From positions 1,550,001 through 1,614,000 of the forward strand of contig NZ_CP035733.1 of NCBI RefSeq assembly GCF_009768975.1: a stretch of DNA of 64,000 bases, in the 5' to 3' direction. The stretch's first letter is position 1. Every line of letters begins with the position of its first letter. Shown piece after piece: positions 37,426 to 45,687 of this stretch. Under the pieces are notes generated by a model. It was not told the DNA's origin and did not search any database. It saw nothing but the letters and a program-made list of their open reading frames with translations. The translations under genes were made by a program, and so were the position numbers. Source of the stretch: Sphingorhabdus lacus. Lineage in GTDB: Bacteria; Pseudomonadota; Alphaproteobacteria; Sphingomonadales; Sphingomonadaceae.

Positions 37426-38034
37426 ATGCGTACCAATTTTGCGAAATTTCTTTTGGTTCCCGTGGCTGCGGCGTCACTCGCCGGATGCGGTATCAACAGC
37501 GTTCCGACCGCTGAGGAAAATGCGAAAGCCAAATGGGCCGATGTGCAGGCCGCGTTTCAGGAACGCGCCAATCTGATCCCCAACCTTGCCAATGTGGTCA
37601 AGGGTGCCGCTGCGCAGGAAAACAAGACACTGACCGAAGTTATCGAGGCACGCGCCAAAGCGACTTCGCCCAATATTCAGGTCAACCCCGATGATTTGAG
37701 CGATCCGGCCAAGATGGCCGCGTTCCAGTCCGCACAGAACCAGCTTTCGGGCAGCCTGTCCCGCCTGCTGGTGTCGGTCGAACAATATCCCGAGCTGAAG
37801 AGCCAGGAAGGCTATCTGAAGCTGCAGGACCAGTTGGAAGGTCAGGAAAACCGCGTCCGCATCACGCTGCGCGATTATAATGAAGCCGTCCGGTCCTATA
37901 ACACGACGATCCGCACCTTCCCGGACATCATCGGTGCCAAGGTCATCCATGGCGCAAAGCCGATGATCCCCTATCAGGCGACCACCCCGGGCGCAGAAGC
38001 CGCGCCCCAGCTTGATATGGCGCCAACCGGCTAA
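37426..38034 (+). CDS. lemA: LemA family protein
   Basis: A 202-residue lipoprotein-like LemA member: lipobox LAGC after MRTNFAKFLLVPVAAAS, then the LemA helical core WADVQAAFQERANLIPNLANVVKGAAAQENKTLTEVIEARAKAT and RDYNEAVRSYNTTIRTFPDIIGAKVIHG. GAGGAG precedes ATG 37426. It leads an operon with two TPM-domain proteins, a widespread pairing whose role is not settled. Confidence 0.92.
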   Translation: MRTNFAKFLLVPVAAASLAGCGINSVPTAEENAKAKWADVQAAFQERANLIPNLANVVKGAAAQENKTLTEVIEARAKATSPNIQVNPDDLSDPAKMAAFQSAQNQLSGSLSRLLVSVEQYPELKSQEGYLKLQDQLEGQENRVRITLRDYNEAVRSYNTTIRTFPDIIGAKVIHGAKPMIPYQATTPGAEAAPQLDMAPTG

Positions 38035-38057
38035 TCCTTCTCGCTTAGGAAATAAAA

Positions 38058-38861
38058 ATGAAAAAGGCCATCGGCCTTCTCGTCGCGGCGCTACTGGTCC
38101 TAACCGGCCAGTCGGCGCTCGCGCAGACATTTCCCAAATTGTCCGGCCGTGTGGTGGACGAGGCCAATCTGCTCGACCCCGCGCAAGAGGCCGCGCTCAC
38201 CGCCAAGCTGGAAGGTCTGGAAACCCGCACCAACCGGCAACTCGTGGTCGCGACATTGAACAGCCTCGAAGGCTATGAGATATCCGACTATGGCTACCGC
38301 CTCGGACGGCATTGGGCCATCGGACAGGATGGCAAGGGCGAAAGCGAAAAGGATAACGGCGCGATCCTGATCGTCGCGCCCAATGAGCGCAAGATGCGGA
38401 TCGAGGTCGGCTACGGCCTCGAACCCATACTGACCGACGGCCTGTCCTCATCCATCATCCGCAACGACATCACCCCCCGTTTCAAGGATGGCGATTTCCC
38501 CGGCGGCATCAATGCCGGTGTCGACCGCATTGTCACGCAATTGGAACTGCCTGCGGACGAAGCCGCGAAAGTGGCCGCCGAAGCGCAGAAAAACCAGAAG
38601 GATGACGAAGGCTTCCCCTTGGGCGCCCTTATCTTCCTTCTCTTCATCTTCTTCTTCGTCCTGCTACCCATCATGCAGAGCATGAAGGGCGGCGGGCGCA
38701 GGCACCGGCGCGGCGGCGTTGGCCCGGTCATCATCTGGGGTGGCGGCGACTGGGGCGGCGGTGGCGGCTCCTCCTGGGGCGGCGGCGGAGGCGGCGGCTT
38801 TGGTGGTTTCTCGGGTGGCGGCGGCGGCTTCGGCGGCGGCGGCGCATCGGGCGGCTGGTAA
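38058..38861 (+). CDS. TPM-domain membrane protein with glycine-rich tail (YgcG type)
   Basis: A 267-residue protein: signal peptide to about residue 23, TPM domain at about 28-165 (RVVDEANLLDPAQEAALTAKLEGLETRTNRQLVVATLNSLEGYEISDYGYRLGRHWAIG, GAILIVAPNERKMRIEVGYGLE, IIRNDITPRFKDGDFPGGINAGV), a membrane segment (ALIFLLFIFFFVLLPIM), and a tail made nearly of Gly with Trp, Ser and Phe. It lies 23 bp after lemA. Plant TPM proteins act in photosystem II repair; here the role is unknown. Confidence 0.9.
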   Translation: MKKAIGLLVAALLVLTGQSALAQTFPKLSGRVVDEANLLDPAQEAALTAKLEGLETRTNRQLVVATLNSLEGYEISDYGYRLGRHWAIGQDGKGESEKDNGAILIVAPNERKMRIEVGYGLEPILTDGLSSSIIRNDITPRFKDGDFPGGINAGVDRIVTQLELPADEAAKVAAEAQKNQKDDEGFPLGALIFLLFIFFFVLLPIMQSMKGGGRRHRRGGVGPVIIWGGGDWGGGGGSSWGGGGGGGFGGFSGGGGGFGGGGASGGW

Positions 38862-38873
38862 GGAGCGGACGAT

Positions 38874-39563
38874 ATGGCCTTACATAAAATAAACCGGATG
38901 ACACAAGCCGACCATATGCGCGTGACCGAGGCGGTTGCCGCCGCGGAACTGCATACAAGCGGCGAAATCGTCACGATCGTCACCGACCTGTCGGACCATT
39001 ATGAAGATATCGGCCTGTTCTGGGCCAGCGTTGCCGCGTTCCTCGCCTTTGCGGCCTATGGCCTGTTCCCCGATTTCTATCTGGGCCTTGTCGACAGCGT
39101 GACCGGTGGCTGGGCACATGATTATAGCGCGGGCGAAATCATGGCGATGATCTTTGTCGCCATGGCCCTCAAATGGGTGGGCACATGGTTGATCCTGAAA
39201 TGGCTGCCGCTGCGTCTTGCCCTCACGCCCAAAGCCATCAAGATGGCCCGGGTCCGCGCCCGCGCAATCAGCCTGTTCAAGGTCGGCACCGAAGCCAAGA
39301 CCGTGGGCCGCACCGGCGTGCTGCTCTATCTGTCGATGAAGGAACATCGTGCGGAAATCGTGGCCGATGAAGAAATCGCCAAGCTGGTCACCCCCGAAAT
39401 CTGGGGCGATGCGATGGTCGCCTTGATTGAACGGGTCAAGGCCGGACAGCCGGGCGAAGGCATGGCCGAAGCCGTGCGGCAAATGGGCATTGTTCTTGCC
39501 GAACATTTCCCCAAGGGCCATGAAAATCCAAACGAGTTACCCGACAGATTGATTGAACTATGA
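38874..39563 (+). CDS. TPM-domain membrane protein, second copy
   Basis: A 229-residue protein with a shorter TPM domain split by two membrane segments (about 48-62 and 92-112). The end VTPEIWGDAMVALIERVKAGQPGEGMAEAVRQMGIVLAEHFPKG matches the second half of TPM proteins of the YgcG/LemA loci. It starts 12 bp after the first TPM gene; its stop overlaps the Nudix start by 4 bp. Confidence 0.87.
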   Translation: MALHKINRMTQADHMRVTEAVAAAELHTSGEIVTIVTDLSDHYEDIGLFWASVAAFLAFAAYGLFPDFYLGLVDSVTGGWAHDYSAGEIMAMIFVAMALKWVGTWLILKWLPLRLALTPKAIKMARVRARAISLFKVGTEAKTVGRTGVLLYLSMKEHRAEIVADEEIAKLVTPEIWGDAMVALIERVKAGQPGEGMAEAVRQMGIVLAEHFPKGHENPNELPDRLIEL

Positions 39564-40078
39564 CGACCGATGCCGAGCCTGAAGAAATCATGTGGCAGGG
39601 GCGTTTCATCACCGCCAAAAGAACAGGCAAATGGGAATATGTCTCCCGCGCACGCGGCATAAAGGCCGCCGTCATATTGGCGGTCGAGGATGACCATGTC
39701 CTCCTCGTCGAACAATATCGCGTGCCCTTGGGCACATCCTGCATCGAACTGCCCGCAGGGCTGATCGGCGATCACGACGCCGGCGAAGACGCCCTCACCT
39801 CCGCCGCACGCGAGTTGGAGGAAGAAACCGGCTATCGCGCCGGCAAGCTGGACATCGTCGGCGAATTCTTCTCCTCCCCCGGCATGGTCAGCGAAAGCTT
39901 CACCCTCGTCCGCGCCGCGGGCCTGACCAAGGTCGGTGATGGCGGCGGGGTCGACGGCGAAAACATCATCGTCCACCGCGTGGCGCTTGCGCAGCTTCCG
40001 GCCTTTGTCGCCGACAAGCGGGCCGAAGGCTGTGTGGTGGATGTGAAGTTGCTGATGTTGCCGGGGATGGTGTTTTAG
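39560..40078 (+). CDS. Nudix hydrolase, ADP-ribose pyrophosphatase-like
   Basis: A 172-residue Nudix protein. The Nudix box is spread over GLIGDHDAGEDALTSAARELEEETGY, with catalytic glutamates in RELEEETGY. The 'VLLVEQYRVPLGTSCIELPAG' lead-in is typical of ADP-ribose pyrophosphatases. It starts inside the stop of the second TPM gene, so translation is coupled. Confidence 0.9.
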   Translation: MTTDAEPEEIMWQGRFITAKRTGKWEYVSRARGIKAAVILAVEDDHVLLVEQYRVPLGTSCIELPAGLIGDHDAGEDALTSAARELEEETGYRAGKLDIVGEFFSSPGMVSESFTLVRAAGLTKVGDGGGVDGENIIVHRVALAQLPAFVADKRAEGCVVDVKLLMLPGMVF

Positions 40079-40160
40079 GCAGGGGCGGTTGGGCCTTTAG
40101 GTTGCGCCTCGTTTTTTCGCTAAAAGGAAAAAGGCAAAAAGGAAGAAGGCGTTGCTCCTT

Positions 40161-40230
40161 TCCTTCACCCCTTTTGGGGAGAGGATATGTAGCCTTGGCC
40201 TTCAGGCCTAGGCGAAGTTGGAGAGGGGGA
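40161..40230 (-). repeat. Palindromic repeat family 1, copy A (degenerate)
   Basis: In minus-strand sense it reads CCCCTC-rich start, hairpin GCCTAGGCC/GGCCAAGGC (plus-strand 40192-40213), then a worn version of the terminal palindrome (CTCTCCCC ... GGGGTGAAGG). It lies in the 299-bp gap before the orphan membrane protein gene. The rest of this gap holds a palindrome at 40288-40303 and one arm of repeat family 2 near 40265-40276. Confidence 0.7.
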
Positions 40231-40287
40231 GTTCGCGCACAGACGTGCGAGGCCTTTTTTTTATCGTCACCCTGAACGAACGGCAGG

Positions 40288-40303
40288 TTTGAGCGCGCTC
40301 AAA
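40288..40303. repeat. 16-bp perfect palindrome
   Basis: TTTGAGCGCGCTCAAA is a perfect inverted repeat 75 bp before the next gene. Function unknown; it could be an operator or a weak terminator for the lemA operon. Confidence 0.45.
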
Positions 40304-40377
40304 AACTATCGGGAATGTCTGGAATGTTGTGGATTTCTGACGTTACATTCGACCGTTTCTTGGGTATTGATTCTTAA

Positions 40378-40791
40378 ATGCAGATCCGACCCTACAGTCT
40401 TGGCAAACAATCAATTTCGGTCGCGTCAAGATTGCTTGCGACTGCAATATTAACTGCATTTATCGGAGCGGTGCTAAACTTCCTTTACAGGAAGTATTTT
40501 GATCCTGAAGCTTACGCCGCAGAGCCGTCGGTCACTCAGGCAATATTCTCATATGCTTTGACAATACCGTTCATTCTTCTGGCGTTGCTAATTGTAGGCT
40601 TCCCGACCTCCTACTTGCTACGCCGTCTTGGATTGGAAAACTGGCTAATCTATGCCCTTGTCGGAGCCGCCCTAGGCGTAGGTTTTCTCTACGCGGTGCT
40701 TTCATACCTCACTCCCTCCGGAATATCCATAGGCGCGATTTACGGCAGCATCTGCGCTATCATCTGGTTTGCCTCGAGCCGAAAGTTCTGA
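40378..40791 (+). CDS. Orphan polytopic membrane protein
   Basis: A 137-residue protein with about four hydrophobic segments (17-36, 55-78, 90-110, 116-133), starting at ATG 40378 with no visible ribosome site. No family recognised. Its codons are visibly more AT-rich (many TTA/ATA/AAT) than the flanking Nudix and hrpB genes, and it stands alone between repeats on one side and a convergent gene on the other, which suggests acquisition. Confidence 0.6.
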   Translation: MQIRPYSLGKQSISVASRLLATAILTAFIGAVLNFLYRKYFDPEAYAAEPSVTQAIFSYALTIPFILLALLIVGFPTSYLLRRLGLENWLIYALVGAALGVGFLYAVLSYLTPSGISIGAIYGSICAIIWFASSRKF

Positions 40792-40854
40792 TGTCCGCAA
40801 TGTTGTCGAATCCCGAAAGTCCGCATCCAACTACGATTCGGGAAAACCAGACAT

Positions 40855-40884
40855 AAAAAAGCCGCGCCCACCGCAAAAGGCGGC
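40855..40884 (-). terminator. Terminator of the NDUFS4-like gene (minus strand)
   Basis: Read on the minus strand, GCCGC and GCGGC (plus 40880-40884 and 40861-40865) bracket a loop that itself can fold, and six T residues follow (plus A-run 40855-40860). It lies about 85 bp past the stop at 40970. Confidence 0.6.
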
Positions 40885-40969
40885 ACAACGCCTTCTTCCT
40901 TTTTCCCTTATTCCTTCTAGCAAATCCCACCCTCCAAAGCCCAAGAAGGCGGAGGAGGACCGACCGACC

Positions 40970-41248
40970 CTAGCGGAAATTATCCGCGTAAGCCTGAATC
41001 TTCAGGGTCTTGGGCGGGGTTGGGATGAAGGTGGCGTGGATGCCCTTTTTCGCGGCATAGGCTTGTGCGGCGGCGAGGGTCGGGAATTTCAGTTGCACCT
41101 GCACCTGTGTGTCGCCCGATCCGGCCCAGCCCATCAGCGGGTCGGCCTTGCGTGGTTCCGACGGCGTGAATTCAAGAATCCAGAGGTCCGTATGGGCTTT
41201 TCCAGACTGCATGGCGTTTTTGGGACGCTGATAGATACGTGCGGACAT
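40970..41248 (-). CDS. Complex I accessory subunit, NDUFS4 family
   Basis: A 92-residue protein: MSARIYQRPKNAMQSGKAHTDLWILEF, MGWAGSGDTQVQVQLKFPTLAAAQAYAAKKG is the ETC complex I subunit conserved region (NDUFS4/18-kDa). In alphaproteobacteria this subunit stabilises NADH:quinone oxidoreductase at the N-module. The gene is single here and not near any nuo gene. Confidence 0.93.
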   Translation of the reverse strand: MSARIYQRPKNAMQSGKAHTDLWILEFTPSEPRKADPLMGWAGSGDTQVQVQLKFPTLAAAQAYAAKKGIHATFIPTPPKTLKIQAYADNFR

Positions 41249-41303
41249 CGGAACTTCCTGACTATGGGATTGCTGTCGCCTTGCGCCAAATAGGGCGGAT
41301 TCG

Positions 41304-43757
41304 TCAAGCGCTGCGTGCTTGGGCCTTTTTGGTTTTCAGGCTGGCCACGCTTTCCCACGGGGCGTCGGGCCAATTATGCTTGGGATAGCGTCCCCGCATC
41401 TCCTTGGCGACATCGCGCCAAGTGCCGCGCCAGAATTCGGGCAGGTTGCGGGTGGTCTGGATCGGGCGGCCTGCGGGTGAGGTCAGGCTGAGCACCAGCG
41501 GCAGGCGTTCCATGCCGATGCACGGATGCGCGTCCAGCCCGAACAGCGCCTGCACACGAAGCTCGACGGTTGGTCCCGCCTCCGCCGAATAGTCGACAGG
41601 GTGCGTGGTGCCGGCGGGGCTGGTGAAATGGGCGGGGGCAAGCCGTTCGACCTGTTGCTTGCTGTCCCAGCCGAGCAGGGTGTCGAGTGCATCGGACAGC
41701 GCCTGTTTCGAGATATCCCGCAACCGCGCCGCGCCGTTCAGGCAAGGGGGCAGCCACTGGTCGAGCGTCTCCAGCAAGCTTTCGTCCGACAATCCCTCAT
41801 GTCCGGCAAAGGCGGCGCGTTGGCGCAGGGCAATGGCGGCATCGGACCAGGGCAGCGCGGCAATGCCGCATTGGCGCACCGCCGACAGCAGCGCGTCGGC
41901 CAGCACAGCCTCGTCCGCCTTGGCGACGGTTGCCTCGCGCAGCACAATCGCGCCGAGCCTTTGCCGTTGCCGGATTTCGACACGGTCGTTGGCGGCGTCG
42001 TAGCGGGTTTCGGTCTTTGTCTCCAAACGGTCGGCAAACAGGTCCAACACCTCGGCCTCGCTGAGGGCGGCGGCGGACAATATGCGCGCGCCGGATGCTG
42101 CACCCTGCAGGTCGGCGACGGCGAGCCATTCGGCCTGTGCCAGCGGCGACAGCGGGTCGAGACGCAGGCCGCGGCCCAATGCGCTGATCCAGTTCTCGCC
42201 CTTGGCATCGCGGCGTTTGGCGATGCGTTCGGGATAGGCCAGTGCGACCAGTGCGCCGACCGACAGCGGGGCTTGGGTGCCACCTTCGCCTGCCATCTTG
42301 CCGATCCGTCGGGCGAGCGCCTTGGCGGCGTCGGTGCGGCCACCCTTGTCGCGGCGGAAGCGTTCGTGGCGGCTTTCCAGATCCTCGCCCTGCCCGCCAA
42401 GCCCGCGCTCCTGCAGCAGCAACGCAAGCTCTGCGGCGGTGTCTGCCTGTCCGTGCGCGGCAGCGCGCAGGACCATATGGGCCAGCTGCGGCGGCAGCGG
42501 CAGGGTGGCGAGCTTTCGGCCAAGGGGCGTGATCGCTCCACCGTCGGTGAGCGCGTCGATGGCGAGCAGCGCCTTGCGCGCTTCGTTCAGCGCCGAGGCG
42601 GGCGGCGCGTCGAGCCAGCGCAGGCGGGTGGGATCGCCCTCCCCCCATAAGGCGCAATCGAGCAGCAGCGGTGCGAGGTCGCTTTCCAGGATTTCCGGCG
42701 GATCAAAGGGCGGAAGGCCGCCATTGCCCGCCTCCTCCCACAGGCGGTAGGCGACCCCTGCCGATTGCCGCGCCGCGCGGCCTGCGCGCTGGGTGGCAGC
42801 GGACAAGCTGGCGCGTTCGGTAACCAGCCGCGTCACCCCCGCCGCCCGGTCAAAGCGCGCACGGCGGGCGAGGCCGCTGTCGACGACAATGCGGACACCA
42901 TCGATGGTGAGGCTGGTCTCTGCGATGTTGGTGGCAAGGATGATCTTGCGGCGGCCTTCGGGATCGGGCCGGACCGCCTGCCGCTGCGCCGCGGGGTCGA
43001 CTTGCCCGTGCAGTTTGTGGACGACGATGCTGTCCGGCATCCCGGCCAGCGCCTCTGCCGTGCGGTCGATCTCGCGGGTGCCGGGCAGGAAGGCGAGCAG
43101 GTCACCGCTCTCCTCACCAAGTGCCTGCCGGATGGTGCGGGCGATGTCGGTCTCGACCGGCTGGCTGACCTGCCGTCCGACGTAGCGCAGCTCCAGCGGC
43201 CAGCTTCGCCCTTCGCTTTCAATGACCGGCGCGCCGTCCATCAGCGCGGAAAAGCGCGCGCCGTCGAGCGTCGCGGACATTGTGACCAGCCGCAGGTCGG
43301 GCCGGAACGCCCCCTGCACCTCCAGCGCGAGCGCGAGGCCGAAATCGCTGTCGATGCTGCGTTCGTGCACCTCGTCGAACAGCACGGCGGAGATGCCCGC
43401 CAGTTCGGGGTCGGCGATGATGCGGTTGCGGAATATCCCCTCCGTCAGGACCAGGATGCGCGTCGCGGCGGACTGCTTGCTGTCCATGCGCGTCGCATAG
43501 CCGACAAGGCCGCCCACCTGCTCCCCCATCAGCTCCGCAATCCGTTCGGCCGCCATGCGGGCCGCGAGACGGCGTGGGGACAGGAGAAGGATTTTGCCGC
43601 TGCACCACGGCTGGTTCAGCAGGCGCGGCGCGACCATCGTGGTCTTGCCCGCACCGGGCGGAGCAATCAGAACGGCATTGGGCTGTGCGGCCAGAGTGGC
43701 AAGCAAATCCGGCAAGACAGCGTCCACCGGCAATCCCGCATTCAAAGGTCGACCCAT
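41304..43757 (-). CDS. hrpB: ATP-dependent helicase HrpB
   Basis: An 817-residue DEAH-box helicase. Motif I APPGAGKTT, motif II DEVHERS, motif III MSATLDG, motif VI QRAGRAARQSAG, then the HrpB-specific C-terminal region (LRVQALFGLDAHPCIGMERLPLVLSLTSPAGRPIQTTRNLPEFW and KHNWPDAPW). The biological role of HrpB is poorly defined. The 5' end overlaps the small membrane protein gene by 16 bp. High GC. Confidence 0.95.
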   Translation of the reverse strand: MGRPLNAGLPVDAVLPDLLATLAAQPNAVLIAPPGAGKTTMVAPRLLNQPWCSGKILLLSPRRLAARMAAERIAELMGEQVGGLVGYATRMDSKQSAATRILVLTEGIFRNRIIADPELAGISAVLFDEVHERSIDSDFGLALALEVQGAFRPDLRLVTMSATLDGARFSALMDGAPVIESEGRSWPLELRYVGRQVSQPVETDIARTIRQALGEESGDLLAFLPGTREIDRTAEALAGMPDSIVVHKLHGQVDPAAQRQAVRPDPEGRRKIILATNIAETSLTIDGVRIVVDSGLARRARFDRAAGVTRLVTERASLSAATQRAGRAARQSAGVAYRLWEEAGNGGLPPFDPPEILESDLAPLLLDCALWGEGDPTRLRWLDAPPASALNEARKALLAIDALTDGGAITPLGRKLATLPLPPQLAHMVLRAAAHGQADTAAELALLLQERGLGGQGEDLESRHERFRRDKGGRTDAAKALARRIGKMAGEGGTQAPLSVGALVALAYPERIAKRRDAKGENWISALGRGLRLDPLSPLAQAEWLAVADLQGAASGARILSAAALSEAEVLDLFADRLETKTETRYDAANDRVEIRQRQRLGAIVLREATVAKADEAVLADALLSAVRQCGIAALPWSDAAIALRQRAAFAGHEGLSDESLLETLDQWLPPCLNGAARLRDISKQALSDALDTLLGWDSKQQVERLAPAHFTSPAGTTHPVDYSAEAGPTVELRVQALFGLDAHPCIGMERLPLVLSLTSPAGRPIQTTRNLPEFWRGTWRDVAKEMRGRYPKHNWPDAPWESVASLKTKKAQARSA

Positions 43758-43930
43758 TCCCTGCCGCCCGGCCAGATGATGTCCTCAATCTTGTCCCCGG
43801 CAAAGGTCAGCGCCGACAGGACGAGCAATATAGCAAGCAGATCGAGCAGCAAGACCGCGCCCATCACCACATAGGGATGGAACGGCCCGATCGGGTCAAA
43901 ACCGTCTGACAGAGGCTCGCGGGGCTCCAT
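43742..43930 (-). CDS. Small single-pass membrane protein
   Basis: Reading from ATG 43930 gives 62 residues (MEPREPLSDGFDPIGPFHP ...) with one membrane segment (YVVMGAVLLLDLLAILLVLSALTF) and a charged end (IEDIIWPGGREW). It begins 3 bp after the polyprenyl synthase stop and overlaps hrpB by 16 bp. No family recognised; its packing between the two genes supports translation. Confidence 0.6.
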   Translation of the reverse strand: MEPREPLSDGFDPIGPFHPYVVMGAVLLLDLLAILLVLSALTFAGDKIEDIIWPGGREWVDL

Positions 43931-43932
43931 GC

Positions 43933-44946
43933 TCAATAGGCGCGGGCGATGGCGAATTCGACCGCCTCAATCAACGCCGCCTTGGCCTCACCACCCGGGA
44001 AATGGGCGATGGAATCGATGGCGCGCTGGCCATAGTGACGGGCGCGGTCGATGGTGTCGTCGATGGCGTCATGGGCGCGCAAAAGGGTCGTTGCGTGCAC
44101 CAGATCTTCGTCGGACACGCGATTGCCCAGCATCGCATCATGCCAGAATTTCTGCTCCTCCGCCGAGCCCCGGCTGTGCGCCAGAATGACCGGCAGGGTC
44201 ACCTTGCCGTCGCGGAAATCGTCGCCGATATCCTTGCCCATCGTCGCCCCGTCGGACACATAATCAATGGCGTCGTCGACCAGCTGGAACGCGATGCCAA
44301 GATTGCGGCCATAGGCGTCGAGCGCCATTTCCTGCGCCTCGCCGCTTTCGGCCACAACCGCCGCAATCCGGCACGCCGCCGCAAACAGGGCGGCGGTCTT
44401 GGAACCAATGATGTCGAGATATTTTTCTTCGGTCGTCGTAATCTGCCGCTGCGCCGTCAACTGGTTGACCTCGCCTTCCGCAATCACCGCCGATGCATGG
44501 GAAAGAATTTTCAGAACCTTGAGCGATCCGTCCTCGACCATCAGCTCAAAGGACCGGCTGAACAGGAAATCGCCGACCAGAACAGCGGCAGGATTGCCGA
44601 AAATCAGGTTCGCCGCCGTCTTGCCCCGGCGCATATCGCTGCCATCAACGACGTCGTCATGCAGCAGCGTCGCGGTATGGATAAACTCCACCGCCGCCGC
44701 CAGCTTGTGGTGCCGTTCCCCGGGATAATCGAGCAAGCGCGCACAGGCCAGGGTCAGCATCGGCCGCATCCGCTTGCCACCGCCTGCGATCAGATGCCCG
44801 GCCAATTCGGGGATCAAGGGGATTTCCGACTGCATCCGGTCAAGGATGACCGCATTCACCTTGTTCATTTCGGGCGCAACGAGTTTCAGGATGGGATCCA
44901 GCGAAGGTGCGCGGTGTCCGCCGATTTGGTGAATGGTAGCTGTCAT
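43933..44946 (-). CDS. ispB: Polyprenyl diphosphate synthase (octaprenyl/decaprenyl type)
   Basis: A 337-residue trans-prenyltransferase that makes the ubiquinone side chain. First Asp-rich motif LLHDDVVDGSDMRRG, second LVDDAIDYVSD; GGGKRMRPML near the start binds IPP. Chain length cannot be read from sequence with certainty. Start ATG 44946 (MTATIHQIGG) preferred over 44979. Confidence 0.92.
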   Translation of the reverse strand: MTATIHQIGGHRAPSLDPILKLVAPEMNKVNAVILDRMQSEIPLIPELAGHLIAGGGKRMRPMLTLACARLLDYPGERHHKLAAAVEFIHTATLLHDDVVDGSDMRRGKTAANLIFGNPAAVLVGDFLFSRSFELMVEDGSLKVLKILSHASAVIAEGEVNQLTAQRQITTTEEKYLDIIGSKTAALFAAACRIAAVVAESGEAQEMALDAYGRNLGIAFQLVDDAIDYVSDGATMGKDIGDDFRDGKVTLPVILAHSRGSAEEQKFWHDAMLGNRVSDEDLVHATTLLRAHDAIDDTIDRARHYGQRAIDSIAHFPGGEAKAALIEAVEFAIARAY

Positions 44947-45041
44947 AACGCTTCCGCTCTGGCAAGCCGGAGGCGGCAAGGCAAGTGCAAATGGGGCTTT
45001 TCCTCTTGTCCTGATGCGGCAATCGCGGCAGATGGTGCCTT

Positions 45042-45329
45042 ATGGACCACGAAGACACTTTGAGACGCTACCGCGACAGCATCGACAATATCGACGCCGC
45101 GCTGGTGTTCATGCTCGCCGAACGCTTCAAGATCACGCAGGCCGTCGGCGAATTCAAAGCCGTATCCGCCCTGCCACCGGCCGATCCCGCCCGCGAAGAG
45201 CGGCAAATCGAACGCCTGCGCCAATTGGCCCGCGATGCAAAGCTCGATCCCGATTTTACGGAGAAGTTTTTGCGGTTCATCATTGATGAAGTGATCCGCC
45301 ACCACCAGCAAATCCGCGACGCGGGGTGA
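45042..45329 (+). CDS. Chorismate mutase, AroQ class
   Basis: A 95-residue monofunctional chorismate mutase: YRDSIDNIDAALVFMLAERFKITQAVGEFKA and REERQIERLRQLARDAKLDPDFTEKFLRFIIDEVIRHH. The all-helical fold keeps the Arg and Lys residues that bind chorismate. It makes prephenate for Phe/Tyr. It diverges from ispB with 95 bp between. Confidence 0.9.
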   Translation: MDHEDTLRRYRDSIDNIDAALVFMLAERFKITQAVGEFKAVSALPPADPAREERQIERLRQLARDAKLDPDFTEKFLRFIIDEVIRHHQQIRDAG

Positions 45330-45369
45330 TTGGGGGTCCTTTCCAGACCTTGCCTACTTCCGCCATTCC

Positions 45370-45443
45370 GTCACCCTGTACTTGTTTCAGGGTCTTATTC
45401 CTTCGACGTCGAAACTAAGACCCTGAAACAAGTTCAGGGTGAC
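45370..45443. repeat. Long inverted repeat, family 2
   Basis: Arms of 28 bp (45370-45397 and 45416-45443) begin GTCACCCTG and end CAGGGTGAC, with one mismatch. Each arm holds an internal CCCTGAAACAAGTTCAGGG-like hairpin. The loop contains the perfect palindrome TTCGACGTCGAA (45402-45413). It lies 40 bp after the chorismate mutase stop and could fold into a long RNA hairpin. Confidence 0.85.
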
Positions 45444-45526
45444 AGTCTTTTTACTAGACTGGCTGAGTGAAACAATACGGATACCACATACCCGGCCAAA
45501 ACCACCCTCAAAACCGAGCGCGAACT

Positions 45527-45593
45527 CCCCCTCTCCACTACGTCTAACGGCTAAAGCCGTAAGACTGCGTACCTCTCCCCTGAAGGGGAGAGG
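45527..45593 (+). repeat. Palindromic repeat family 1, copy B
   Basis: Forward unit: CCCCCTCTCC, hairpin GTCTAACGGC-TAAA-GCCGTAAGAC (45542-45565), TGCGTA, then terminal palindrome CCTCTCCCC-TGAA-GGGGAGAGG. It forms a tail-to-tail pair with copy C, 14 nt apart, in the 358-bp gap between chorismate mutase and the kinase. Nothing else is recognised in that gap besides family 2. Confidence 0.85.
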
Positions 45594-45607
45594 GAAATGG
45601 GACACGG

Positions 45608-45673
45608 CCTCTCCCCTTCAGGGGAGAGGATACGGAGCCTTGGCCGACAGGCCTAGGCGGAGTTGGTGAGGGG
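45608..45673 (-). repeat. Palindromic repeat family 1, copy C
   Basis: Reverse unit facing copy B: terminal palindrome at 45608-45629, hairpin GCCTTGGCC-GACA-GGCCTAGGC at 45637-45658, and GTGAGGGG at the end. It ends 15 bp from the kinase stop on the opposite strand, so may double as its terminator. Confidence 0.85.
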
Positions 45674-45687
45674 CAGCAACGGCGAAG

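Noticed and set aside
41526-42650. 374-residue open frame on the plus strand within hrpB
   Set aside because: Shadow frame caused by high GC; hrpB motifs are intact on the minus strand.
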